Positions 27,501 to 34,653 of a stretch of DNA of 64,000 bases are shown here, piece after piece. The stretch is taken from NCBI GenBank assembly GCA_022711465.1, contig JAKLEZ010000001.1, positions 372,001 to 436,000 of the forward strand, in the 5' to 3' direction. Both the position numbers and the translations under genes were made by a program. This stretch comes from Planctomycetota bacterium (lineage in GTDB: Bacteria > Planctomycetota > Phycisphaerae > UBA1845 > PWPN01). How positions within the stretch are numbered: the stretch's first letter is position 1; the number at the start of each line of letters is the position of its first letter. Under the pieces are notes generated by a model that made no database searches, was not told where the DNA came from, and saw only the letters and a program-made list of their open reading frames with translations.

Positions 27501-29550
27501 GAGCCACGATCATGCTGACCGAGGCCCCTTGCTGTGTGCCCAGCCCTTCGCAGGTTTCGCACCAGCCGATCCGCGTGTTGAACGAGAAGTGATGCGGGGT
27601 AAGCTCCTCGTACGCCGTTCCGCACTCCGTGCAGGACCGCCTCTGGGAGAAACGCAGCTCCTCCTCGTTCTCGTCGGTGGTCAGCAGGCACCAGCCGTTT
27701 CCGAGCGACAGAGCCATCTCGATGCTCTCGGCGATTCGCCCCCGCTGGTTCGCACGGATGACCAGGCGATCCACAACCAGTTCGATGACATGCCGCATCC
27801 GTCGGTCGATCGCCGGGGGCTTGTCGAGTTCATATACCTGCCCATCGACCCGGACGCGGGCGAAGCCGTTGGCCCGCTCTCGGGCGAAAAGGGCCCGGTA
27901 GTCCTCGTTGCCGCTTCGCTCGATCGGAGCAAGCAGGAGAGCTCGCGTGCCCTCCGGCAAGACCATGACCCGGTCCACGATCTCATCACTGGTCTGGGTG
28001 CCGACGGGCACGTCGCACCTGGGACAGTACGGCGTGCCGATCCGCGACCAGAGGACGCGAAGATAGTCATACACTTCCGTCACCGTGCCGACCGTCGAGC
28101 GCGGCGAACGGCTGGTAGACTTCTGCTCAATGCTGATCGCCGGGGACAGACCCTGCACGTGCTCAACCTTGGGCTTGGCCACCTGGCCGAGAAACTGCCG
28201 TGCGTACGCACTCAGCGACTCGACGTACCGGCGCTGCCCCTCGGCGAACACCGTGTCCATCGCGAAGCTGCTCTTGCCGCTGCCGGAAACCCCGCTGCAG
28301 ACGGTCATGCGACCCCGTGGGAATCGAACCGTCAGGTCCTTGAGGTTGTGCTGACGAGCGCCGACAACCAGGACTTCCGTGAGTTCACCCGCTCCTCCCC
28401 CCACCTTGCCGGAGCTCACCGCGGAGTCACCCCTGACCGCTCCTTCGGCCCGGACCGACGACCGCGCTCCGGGCACCCGATCCCCAAGCACCCCCCGCAG
28501 CGCTGCGCCGGTGTGGGAAGACTCGTGAGCCGCCACCTGCTCGGGCGTGCCCGCAGCCACGATGTAACCGCCCGCCCCGCCACCTTCCGGCCCCAGATCG
28601 ATGATCCAGTCGGCGGTCTTGAGGACGTCCAGGTTGTGCTCGATCACGACCACCGTGTTGCCCGCATCCACGAAACCGTGAAGCACTTCGAGCAGTTTGC
28701 GGATGTCCTCGAAGTGCAGGCCGGTCGTCGGCTCATCCAGAAGATACAACGTGCGGCCGGTGCTGCGCTTGACCAGCTCGCGGGCCAGCTTGACCCGCTG
28801 GGCCTCACCGCCCGACAGGGTGGTCGCCGACTGGCCAAGCTTGATGTAGTCCATGCCGACCTCGTGCAGCGTTCTCAGCATGGCCTCGATCCGCGGGATG
28901 TTCGCGAAATGCTCCAGGGCCTGCTGCACGTCCATCTCCAGCACGTCCGAGATGCTCTTGCCGCGGTACAGGATCTGGAGCGTCTCACGGCTGAATCGAT
29001 GACCGTTGCACACCGGGCAGGTCACCCAGATGTCCGCAAGGAACTCCATGTCCAGCCGGTTCGAGCCGTTGCCCTCGCAGGCTTCGCATCGTCCGCCGCC
29101 CGTCCTGCCCGTGGGCACGTTGAAGCTGAACCGGCCGGGCTTGTAGCCGCGAACCTTCGCATCCGGCAGGCGGGCGTACAGGTCACGGATCAGATCGAAT
29201 ACCTTGATGTACGTGGCCGGATTGCTCCGCGGTGTACGCCCGATGGGCTTCTGGTCGATGTCGATGACCTTGTCGAGATAATCCAGACCTTCGATCGAGT
29301 CGTACGCCCCCGGCGAGACGTTCTCGGCGCCGTTCAGATCCCGGGCCAGTACCTCCCGCAGGATGTCCACGATGAGCGAGCTCTTTCCACTCCCGGAAAC
29401 GCCGGTGACGCAGATGAACCGGGCCAGCGGAAAGTGAACGTCGATGTTCTTCAGGTTGTTGTGCCGGGCGCCGCGCAGGCTCAGCCATCGCTGCCGGCCG
29501 GCAGCAGCCCTCGCCCTCCGCCCTGAAGTCTCGACCTTCGCTGTCTTCAC
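24556..29550 (-). CDS. uvrA: Giant UvrA-family protein: UvrA C-half + complete UvrA + novel C-terminal duplicated domain
   Basis: 1664 residues. Start is GTG at 29550 with GAGG seven bases upstream. Domain order: residues 20-355 are a UvrA second half (Walker A 50-58, zinc finger C-x2-C/C-x2-C at about 155-181, L-S-G-G-E-A-Q-R-V, L-D-E-P-T-T-G-L-H); 356-390 a Gly/Ala/Ser linker; 391-1320 a complete UvrA with UvrB-interaction region (C-P-R-C at 509-512), zinc fingers, and two further intact ATPase sites (Walker A at 420-428 and 1018-1026). Residues 1321-1664 are an extension I cannot name, holding two related domains that begin P-W-E-V-D-G-R-R-W-H (1352) and P-W-K-V-N-G-R-Q-W-H (1523). The missing first half of the first UvrA is encoded just upstream (29597-31513). 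Role: damage recognition in nucleotide excision repair, inferred from the intact ATPase motifs. Confidence 0.92.
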   Translation of the reverse strand: MKTAKVETSGRRARAAAGRQRWLSLRGARHNNLKNIDVHFPLARFICVTGVSGSGKSSLIVDILREVLARDLNGAENVSPGAYDSIEGLDYLDKVIDIDQKPIGRTPRSNPATYIKVFDLIRDLYARLPDAKVRGYKPGRFSFNVPTGRTGGGRCEACEGNGSNRLDMEFLADIWVTCPVCNGHRFSRETLQILYRGKSISDVLEMDVQQALEHFANIPRIEAMLRTLHEVGMDYIKLGQSATTLSGGEAQRVKLARELVKRSTGRTLYLLDEPTTGLHFEDIRKLLEVLHGFVDAGNTVVVIEHNLDVLKTADWIIDLGPEGGGAGGYIVAAGTPEQVAAHESSHTGAALRGVLGDRVPGARSSVRAEGAVRGDSAVSSGKVGGGAGELTEVLVVGARQHNLKDLTVRFPRGRMTVCSGVSGSGKSSFAMDTVFAEGQRRYVESLSAYARQFLGQVAKPKVEHVQGLSPAISIEQKSTSRSPRSTVGTVTEVYDYLRVLWSRIGTPYCPRCDVPVGTQTSDEIVDRVMVLPEGTRALLLAPIERSGNEDYRALFARERANGFARVRVDGQVYELDKPPAIDRRMRHVIELVVDRLVIRANQRGRIAESIEMALSLGNGWCLLTTDENEEELRFSQRRSCTECGTAYEELTPHHFSFNTRIGWCETCEGLGTQQGASVSMIVARPRESIRGGAITGWERLGDNPELSRLVGMVAGHLGIGLDTAWSELPEPARHGLLYGTGGHWLDRGDGLRFQWKGFYPAIDEATRSSWQYRQRLSGLTTEVPCQKCSGGRLKPEAAAARVGGRTIVEICRMPLGEALRFVETLQLDARQRKIAGEVLVEIRNRLRFLVDVGLDYVTLDRSAPTLSGGESQRIRLASQIGSGLTGVLYVLDEPTIGLHPRDTKRLIVALKRLRDLGNTLLMVEHDREVISTADHVLDFGPGAGTDGGRIVAAGTPLQIERASGSLTGRYLADKDVILIPARRRQGSGLTLQVLGARANNLRNVDVALPLGCFIAVTGVSGSGKSSLVNDVLYGALARRIHRANLEPGGHDELVGVEHIDKVINVDQSPIGNSPSSNPATYTGVFDLIRELFARLPEAKVRGYNVNRFSFNRPGGRCEACEGNGQRQIEMHFLPDVWITCETCGGTRYKAETLSVRFKGKSIADVLSMRIGAALELFANIPKVRRMLQTMADVGLDYLELGQPAPTLSGGEAQRVKLAAELGRPSTGKTLYILDEPTTGLHFDDLRRLLDVLHRLCDLGNTVICIEHNLDVIKTADWVVDLGPEGGVGGGEIVAEGPPERIASVKGSHTGAVLRDVLAGVPREERVVFDPGRVKVTDEAALELAEVGEADLPWEVDGRRWHTRDRVGHRGEKVRWEGEALDWVVDEIESAGSKRFSATDWNHRSRVEIKMPGSGTPWFFHARTAHPWLLDLNFRVPTRAFSAAEVRKLVPLRTLDECEELPIYGREPRVTVRHSGAHTDDIRMLIHSRKEIATVGGRQFIKLAVKAYERLVRKLAADVASRQPWKVNGRQWHLSQDVIPRSQARLWRGTLIVELLGRFKKVEPVIVEDWSRKVLVVMEHPRVKGVWGRVVTNHAQAVRIEVRIGRGQFTPAMVDRLGLDVVIRHLRPDEDQVQFWLQRIEQCDAEQFRRLVRGSIDHFAGKPKA

Positions 29551-29596
29551 GCCCCAGCCTCGCGAGCCAACACGCCGATCAGGCCGCCTGCCTCGC

Positions 29597-31513
29597 TCAT
29601 GACTTCGCCTTCCCTGATTTCACCGGAAGGGTGCTGACGTCGACCGGCCGTCGGTGCTGCGGTACTTCAATCCGCCTCCTGCCCGCCAGGTAGGCCCCGG
29701 TCACCGAGTCACCGGTCGCCGCGATCTCATCGATCGTGCCGACAGCCACCACATGTCCGCCGCGGATCCCCGGCCCCGGGCCGAAATCGACGATCAGATC
29801 CGCCGCCCGCATCGTCTCCTCGTCGTGCTCCACCACCACCACCGTGTTGCCCATGTCCCGAAGCCGCATCAGGCTCGCCAGGAGCTGCTTGTTGTCCCGC
29901 GGATGAAGACCGATCGAAGGCTCGTCCAGCACATATAGCACCCCGACCAGGCCGCAGCCGATCTGCCCGGCCAGCCGGATTCGCTGCGACTCGCCGCCCG
30001 ACAGGCTCGGCGCCGGCCGGTCCAGCGTGAGATAGTCCAGGCCGACATTCGACAGGAACTCCAGCCGGGCGCGAACCTCCTTCAGGACCTCCGAAGCGAT
30101 GAACGCCTGGGTCGCGTTCAGTTGCAGGCCGTCCAGGAACTGCCGCGCCTCCTTGATCGACAGAGCACAGAACCCGGGCAGGCTGAGTTCGCCTACCCGC
30201 ACCGCCCGAGCCTGCTCGTTGAGCCGCCCGCCGTCGCATGCCTCACACTCGCGAAGCCGCATGAACTGTTCGTAGTAGGTCCGGACGAAATCGGCTTTGC
30301 TCTGACGATACTTGGCGTTCAATTCCGCGATCACGCCCTCGTAAGTCCCCCCGTGCTTCCACCGCCGGCTGCCATAACCCCACTCAAAGGTGATGTGCTC
30401 CTCGCCGGTACCGTACAGCAGCGCATCCCGCGCCCTCTGCGGGAGCTTGTTCCACGGCAAACGGATGTCGAAGCCGACGTGGCGAGCCACGCCCGCGTAG
30501 ATATGCCGCCGCCAGCGACCCGGCGCGGTCCGCATGGGGGCAACGCACGGGGCGAAGAACGGCAGGCTCGAGTCCGGCACCAGCAGCTCCGGGTCAAAAT
30601 CGTAACTCGTCCCCATGCCGTCGCACGCCAGGCACATCCCGATCGGCGAGTTGAAGCTGAACAATTGCGGCGACGGCGGGTCGAACCCGATCCCGCACTC
30701 GGCACAGGCATATTGCGACGAGAGCAGCAGGTCGCCCGTCGCACCACCTCTGCGCGAAACGGTTCCGACGCCGCCCGGTTTCGAAGCCGATTCGTCGGCC
30801 GGGGCCACAATCAAGGTCCCCCCCCCTACCTGCAAAGCACTCTCCACCGCTTCGGCGACCCGGGCACGGGCCCCTTCACGCAGCGTCAACCGGTCAACGA
30901 CGACTTCGATGTCGTGCCGGTTGTGGCGGCCAAGCTTCGGCGCCTGGTCCAGATGCGCAACCACCCCGTCAATCCGGGCCCGCACGTATCCGCGCCGACG
31001 CAGATCCTCGATCAATTCGACATGCTCGCCCTTCTGACCGCGAATCACCGGAGCCAGAATGAGCACCTGGGCATCGGCCGGCAGAAGCAAGATGCGGGCC
31101 ACGATGGACTCGGCGGTCTGGGCCGTAATCGGGCGGTCACACTTCGGACAGTGCTGCAGGCCGACTCGGGCGTACAGCACGCGAAGAAAATCGTATATCC
31201 CGGTCACCGTGCCCACGGTGCTGCGCGGATTCCAGCCCGTGGCTTTCTGCTGGATGGCCACGGCAGGACTCAACCCGGTGATCTGGTCCACGTCCGGCTT
31301 GGCCAGCGTCCCCAGGAACTGACGGGCGTAAGCACTGAGCGACTCGATGTAACGCCGCTGCCCCTCGGCGTAGAGCGTGTCGAACGCCAGGCTGCTCTTG
31401 CCGCTGCCGGACACGCCGGTGAAGCAGATCAGGCAGTTGCGCGGCAGTTCCAGCCCCACGCTTCGCAGGTTGTGCTCGCGAGCTCCACGGATCGTGATCA
31501 CCGGCGCGTCCAT
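29597..31513 (-). CDS. uvrA: UvrA N-terminal half (first ATPase unit only)
   Basis: 638 residues from the ATG at 31513; it is only the first half of a UvrA (normal length about 940). It has Walker A G-V-S-G-S-G-K-S-S (33-41), a C-P-K-C finger in the UvrB-binding region, the zinc finger C-A-E-C/C-L-A-C, the signature L-S-G-G-E-S-Q-R-I-R-L at about 504 and Walker B L-D-E-P-S-I-G-L-H at about 529, and then stops with a short basic tail. The second half continues in the next gene, 46 bases downstream, in another frame. The stop looks genuine and the next gene has its own GAGG, so this reads as a real gene split and not a pseudogene. The two products probably associate to form one UvrA-like unit. 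Confidence 0.92.
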   Translation of the reverse strand: MDAPVITIRGAREHNLRSVGLELPRNCLICFTGVSGSGKSSLAFDTLYAEGQRRYIESLSAYARQFLGTLAKPDVDQITGLSPAVAIQQKATGWNPRSTVGTVTGIYDFLRVLYARVGLQHCPKCDRPITAQTAESIVARILLLPADAQVLILAPVIRGQKGEHVELIEDLRRRGYVRARIDGVVAHLDQAPKLGRHNRHDIEVVVDRLTLREGARARVAEAVESALQVGGGTLIVAPADESASKPGGVGTVSRRGGATGDLLLSSQYACAECGIGFDPPSPQLFSFNSPIGMCLACDGMGTSYDFDPELLVPDSSLPFFAPCVAPMRTAPGRWRRHIYAGVARHVGFDIRLPWNKLPQRARDALLYGTGEEHITFEWGYGSRRWKHGGTYEGVIAELNAKYRQSKADFVRTYYEQFMRLRECEACDGGRLNEQARAVRVGELSLPGFCALSIKEARQFLDGLQLNATQAFIASEVLKEVRARLEFLSNVGLDYLTLDRPAPSLSGGESQRIRLAGQIGCGLVGVLYVLDEPSIGLHPRDNKQLLASLMRLRDMGNTVVVVEHDEETMRAADLIVDFGPGPGIRGGHVVAVGTIDEIAATGDSVTGAYLAGRRRIEVPQHRRPVDVSTLPVKSGKAKS

Positions 31514-31569
31514 AGGCGTTCCAGGTCGGCTCTCCAGCAGCCGGTGGCGGCCGCGGCGAGCAGCCCCGT

Positions 31570-31597
31570 ATTGTACCTGCTCGTAACCCCTTGACAA
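31570..31597 (-). promoter_or_regulatory. Promoter for the uvrA pair
   Basis: On the minus strand TTGTCA (31597-31592), 16 bp, TACAAT (31575-31570), giving a leader of about 50 nt before the ATG at 31513. No clear LexA-type box is visible. Confidence 0.65.
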
Positions 31598-31749
31598 ATC
31601 GAGAACTTGCGCCAAGCCGCCCTCCGAAGCGCCGGTCGCTAACTTTCCTCAACGATCCAATGTCTGATAGGATGAACCGACGGCGCGGTTCACCGAATGC
31701 CAAGGAGTGTCCTCTGAACCGTAAGTCACGCCGCAAGGGAAGTTACGAA

Positions 31750-31935
31750 ATGCACCGGCTACTCACCCGCCTTTTCAGAGCCATGATGGTCCTTTCCATG
31801 GCCGCCCTGCCTGCATACACCATCGACTGCGATCACGAGGACGGCGAACTGGAAATCGACATCGACCATCACGGCTGCCACGACTACTGCGACGACGACA
31901 GCTGGTACTGGTGGACCGACGTCTACGGCTGGTAG
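31750..31935 (+). CDS. Tiny exported Asp/His/Cys-rich peptide
   Basis: 61 residues from the ATG at 31750, with AAGGGAAG upstream. A signal peptide (basic M-H-R-L-L-T-R-L-F-R then A-M-M-V-L-S-M-A-A-L-P-A) precedes a mature part of about 37 residues with ten Asp, three Cys (27, 43, 47), four His and a W-Y-W-W cluster at the C-terminus. The composition suggests metal binding or a disulfide-stabilised extracytoplasmic peptide; both are inference. It is divergent from the uvrA pair and convergent with the DUF58 gene. A longer frame back to 31591 lacks start signals. Confidence 0.5.
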   Translation: MHRLLTRLFRAMMVLSMAALPAYTIDCDHEDGELEIDIDHHGCHDYCDDDSWYWWTDVYGW

Positions 31936-31952
31936 GCGAGGCCTCCGACCCC

Positions 31953-32873
31953 TCAGAACCGCCGCTGACGGTCGACCAGAAACTGGATCAGGGCCCGATC
32001 GAACGACATGGACGTATCCACCTGAACGAAGTCCGAACGCATGGCGGCCAGCTCCCGCCGGTACCGGTCGGACAGCTCGCGAAGGGCCTCCAGGTAGGCC
32101 GTCCGAACGGCCTCCGGCTGAACCGTCAGCTTCTGACCGGTCTCCGGGTCCTCAAACGTACGCATGCCCGTGAACGGAAAGTGCGTTTCGGTCCAGTCGA
32201 GCACGTGGAACAGGATGATGTCGTGCCCGCGGAACCGCAAGTGATGCAGGGCGTCAAGGGTCTCATCCGCATCGGCCAGCAGATCGCTCAGCAGAATCAT
32301 GAGCCCCTTGCGCCGAACGCGGCGGGCAATGTCGTGCAGGGCGGTGGCCAGTCCCTTGTCGGTCCGATCGGCCACCGGCTTCACCCCCGCCAGTTCGCTG
32401 ATGATCCGCAACAGGTGAGAGCGTCTGCTGCGTGCCGGCAGGAATGAGCGCACCCGATTGTCGAACCGGGCGAAACCGACCGCGTCCTGCTGGTTGACCA
32501 TCATGTAGCCCAGCGCCGCCGCCAGGCAGATGGAGTAGTCCAGCTTGCTCAGCCGCCCTTCGCGAGCCGCCTCTTTCGCCCCTGGGTAGGCCATGCTCGA
32601 AGAAGTATCCACCAGCAGATAGCCCTCCAGATTGGTCTCGGCGTCATACTTCTTGATGAAGAACCGGTCGGTCTTGGCGAAAACCGCCCAGTCGATCAGC
32701 CGGAGATCGTCGCCCTGCTCGTACTTGCGGTGCTCGGAAAACTCGACCGAAAAACCCTGGAACGGCGAACCGTGCAGGCCGGTCAGGAATCCCTCGACGA
32801 TGAACCGGGCCCGCAGGTCCAGCCGGGACACCTGGGCAATCACTTCCGGACGCAAGTACCGCGTGGCGTTCAT
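31953..32873 (-). CDS. DUF58 domain protein with a von Willebrand A-like fold
   Basis: 306 residues from the ATG at 32873. The family hallmark H-R-x-Y-x-x-G-D-D-x-R-x-I-D-W is present, followed by F-I-K-K-Y-x-x-E-T-N and the MIDAS-type D-T-S-S-S-M. DUF58 proteins usually pair with a MoxR AAA ATPase and batA/batB-type membrane proteins; neither is adjacent here, as the left neighbour is the tiny peptide gene and the right one is divergent surE. The role is likely as a metal-dependent adaptor in a MoxR-type chaperone system. No good Shine-Dalgarno sequence precedes the start. Confidence 0.88.
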   Translation of the reverse strand: MNATRYLRPEVIAQVSRLDLRARFIVEGFLTGLHGSPFQGFSVEFSEHRKYEQGDDLRLIDWAVFAKTDRFFIKKYDAETNLEGYLLVDTSSSMAYPGAKEAAREGRLSKLDYSICLAAALGYMMVNQQDAVGFARFDNRVRSFLPARSRRSHLLRIISELAGVKPVADRTDKGLATALHDIARRVRRKGLMILLSDLLADADETLDALHHLRFRGHDIILFHVLDWTETHFPFTGMRTFEDPETGQKLTVQPEAVRTAYLEALRELSDRYRRELAAMRSDFVQVDTSMSFDRALIQFLVDRQRRF

Positions 32874-32904
32874 CCGCGAGCTTTCAACAGTCGGTGGCCG
32901 GCGA

Positions 32905-32938
32905 TCAGCATGCGACACCGGTCAGCCTGCGACACCGG
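32905..32938. repeat. Tandem 17-bp direct repeat upstream of the DUF58 gene
   Basis: TCAGCATGCGACACCGG at 32905-32921 is followed at once by TCAGCCTGCGACACCGG at 32922-32938, with 16 of 17 bases identical. It lies in the divergent region between the DUF58 gene and surE, 32 bases upstream of the DUF58 ATG, where an operator could sit. Confidence 0.6.
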
Positions 32939-32987
32939 GCACTCGGCAAGCTCAATCCAGCCATGCCTCACCGCTCATTATCCTCCG

Positions 32988-33017
32988 TTGGACCGCCCAT
33001 ATCCACTTTCGTACAAT
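32988..33017 (+). promoter_or_regulatory. Promoter abutting surE (leaderless arrangement)
   Basis: TTGGAC (32988-32993), 18 bp, TACAAT (33012-33017). Only six bases separate the -10 element from the surE ATG at 33024, so transcription should begin at the start codon itself. Confidence 0.65.
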
Positions 33018-33023
33018 GCCGGC

Positions 33024-33857
33024 ATGAGGATTCTCCTGAGTAACGACGACGGCATCCTGGCCCCGGGCCTGGCTGCCTTGTGGAACGAGCTGCGGTCGTT
33101 GGGCGAGGTCGCGGTGGTGGCACCCTCCTCGCCGCAGTCCGCGGCCGCCCACGGCATCACCGTCCATGGACCGATCGTGGTTCAGCGGGTGCATGTCCAG
33201 GACGCGTTCGTGGGCTACAGCGTATCCGGCCGGCCGGCGGATTGCGTCAAACTGGCCGTCACCGAGCTCCTCGACCGCAAGCCGGATCTGGTCGTCAGCG
33301 GCATCAACGATGGGGCAAACGTCAGCATCAACATCCTCTACTCCGGCACCGTGGCCGCCGCAGCCGAGGGAGCGCTGCTGGGTTGTCCGGCTATCGCGGT
33401 CTCCATGCGCCAGGGCCAGGAACGCGATTTCTCGCGAGCGGCCCGGCTCGCCCTGCCCATCATCCGCCGACTCCTCGACAACGGGCTGGCACCGGGACAG
33501 CTGATCAACGTCAACCTGCCCGACCTCACGCCCGGCGACCCGAAGGGCATCCGCGTCGTCCCGCAGGCAACGCGCACCTTTCGCGACCGCTTCACCCGCC
33601 ACACCGGCCCCGACCAGTTGGATTACTACTGGCTCAGCGGCGGGGACTTCGACTTCACCGAGAAGCACGAAGCGGAAGGCGACCTCGATGCGGTCGACAA
33701 CGGATACATCGCCATCACACCACTCCAGTTCGATCTGACCGAGTACGACCTGATGCGGCATCTCGCGACACTGAAGTGGGAGCAGGACGCGGCCGAGCCA
33801 CGTCCCGCTGACGGCCAGCGGCAGACGGCGGGCCAGACACCGATCGTCAATCGCTGA
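33024..33857 (+). CDS. surE: 5'/3'-nucleotidase SurE
   Basis: Metal-dependent phosphatase that dephosphorylates nucleoside monophosphates and short polyphosphate, linked to stationary-phase survival. 277 residues. Metal-binding and catalytic motifs are clear: M-R-I-L-L-S-N-D-D-G at the N-terminus (Asp8, Asp9), V-A-P-S-S-P-Q-S-A, S-G-R-P-A-D-C-V and S-G-I-N-D-G-A-N. The C-terminal tail is slightly long and Gln/Thr-rich. No Shine-Dalgarno is present, matching the leaderless promoter. A longer frame reaching back to 32730 is antisense to the DUF58 gene and rejected. Confidence 0.95.
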   Translation: MRILLSNDDGILAPGLAALWNELRSLGEVAVVAPSSPQSAAAHGITVHGPIVVQRVHVQDAFVGYSVSGRPADCVKLAVTELLDRKPDLVVSGINDGANVSINILYSGTVAAAAEGALLGCPAIAVSMRQGQERDFSRAARLALPIIRRLLDNGLAPGQLINVNLPDLTPGDPKGIRVVPQATRTFRDRFTRHTGPDQLDYYWLSGGDFDFTEKHEAEGDLDAVDNGYIAITPLQFDLTEYDLMRHLATLKWEQDAAEPRPADGQRQTAGQTPIVNR

Positions 33858-33936
33858 CCAACGGGAGTCGACTGTCCCATCCCGGGCGTTGAGAGGAGAG
33901 CCGAGACCCGGCCCCGGTTGCCGCAACCCACTTGTC

Positions 33937-33967
33937 ACCGGTTCGAACCGGTTGCCCCGCGGGGCAA
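33937..33967. promoter_or_regulatory. Two abutting perfect 16-bp palindromes
   Basis: ACCGGTTCGAACCGGT (33937-33952) and TTGCCCCGCGGGGCAA (33952-33967) are each perfectly self-complementary and share base 33952. They cover the -35 element and spacer of the promoter proposed for the HAD gene and lie 80 bases after the surE stop. They could be operators, a double hairpin in a surE 3' end, or both. Confidence 0.6.
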
Positions 33968-33980
33968 ATGCCGCTATGGT
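33952..33980 (+). promoter_or_regulatory. Putative promoter abutting the HAD gene
   Basis: TTGCCC (33952-33957), 17 bp, TATGGT (33975-33980), seven bases before the ATG at 33988. A leaderless start is implied, as for surE. The elements overlap the palindromes. Confidence 0.45.
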
Positions 33981-33987
33981 ACGCGGG

Positions 33988-34653
33988 ATGGGGTCGCTCA
34001 ATACCATCATCGAATTCGAAGGGCCGGTCGTCGATGTTCGTCGCCGCTGGTGGGCAGCCCACAAAGCGGCCGCAGCGGCCATCGGCCTCGATGGCCCGCC
34101 GGAAGACGAGTTCTGGCGCCTGGTGCGCAAGGGCTCGCCCGACGGCATGATCATGCGGCATGCTCGGCCGCACCAACTGCTCGAATACACCCGCATCCGG
34201 ACCGAGCAGCAGGACAGCACCGCCCTGATGGCCCTGGATGAGCCCCAGCCCGCCCTGAAGGAGAACCTCCGCGTCCTCAAACAGCTGGGAACCTGCCGCC
34301 TGATCACCACCTGCCGCAACCAGGAGGGCATCAACGCGACGCTGGACCGCCTCGATGTCTGGATGTGTTTCGAGCGCCGCATCATCCTGCCCGAAGATCG
34401 CAACCGACGACTGTCTCTGCTCAGGGAACTGGCCGCCGGATACCCCTCGACCCTGGCGATCGTCGGCTCCGTACCGGTCGCTTTGGCCGCCGCCAATGCG
34501 GGTTGCCGATGCGTCGGCCTCAAGGAAGGCCTGGCCTACCCGAACAACCTCCGCCAGGTCGGTGTTGACGCGTTCTTCGACACGCTCGACGCGCTCACCG
34601 ACGCGGTCATCTCGCGGCACGCTGATCTCCAGCGCATCGGCTTGCACTTCTGA
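33988..34653 (+). CDS. HAD-superfamily protein with degenerate active site
   Basis: 221 residues. The overall order of HAD motifs is visible, but key acids are changed. Motif I, normally D-x-D-G, reads E-F-E-G (Glu9, Glu11). Motif II is L-I-T-T-C-R-N, with a usable Thr. Motif IV, normally G-D-x3-D, reads V-G-S-V-P-V-A with no Asp. The nucleophile is therefore missing, and phosphatase activity is doubtful. The helical cap between motifs I and II resembles phosphoglycolate phosphatase-like HADs. It may be a binding or regulatory relative. The ATG at 33976 is an alternative start that would overlap the -10. Confidence 0.7.
   Translation: MGSLNTIIEFEGPVVDVRRRWWAAHKAAAAAIGLDGPPEDEFWRLVRKGSPDGMIMRHARPHQLLEYTRIRTEQQDSTALMALDEPQPALKENLRVLKQLGTCRLITTCRNQEGINATLDRLDVWMCFERRIILPEDRNRRLSLLRELAAGYPSTLAIVGSVPVALAAANAGCRCVGLKEGLAYPNNLRQVGVDAFFDTLDALTDAVISRHADLQRIGLHF

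Noticed and set aside
25447..29526. Plus-strand open frame of 1359 codons inside the giant uvrA gene
   Set aside because: It is antisense to a protein with intact UvrA motifs. High GC and the codon pattern of the true gene leave the opposite strand free of stops; its product is Gln/Arg/His-rich with no recognisable domain.
29597..31513. Calling the first uvrA gene a pseudogene
   Set aside because: All ATPase and zinc motifs of a complete half are intact, it has its own promoter, and its missing half is encoded immediately downstream.
32730..33023. N-terminal extension of surE
   Set aside because: The extension is antisense to the DUF58 gene and crosses a promoter; SurE proteins start at M-R-I-L-x-x-N-D-D.
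33937..33952. GGTTCGAACC resembling a tRNA T-arm
   Set aside because: The surrounding bases do not form the other tRNA arms, and the motif is part of a perfect palindrome. No tRNA or att site can be supported.
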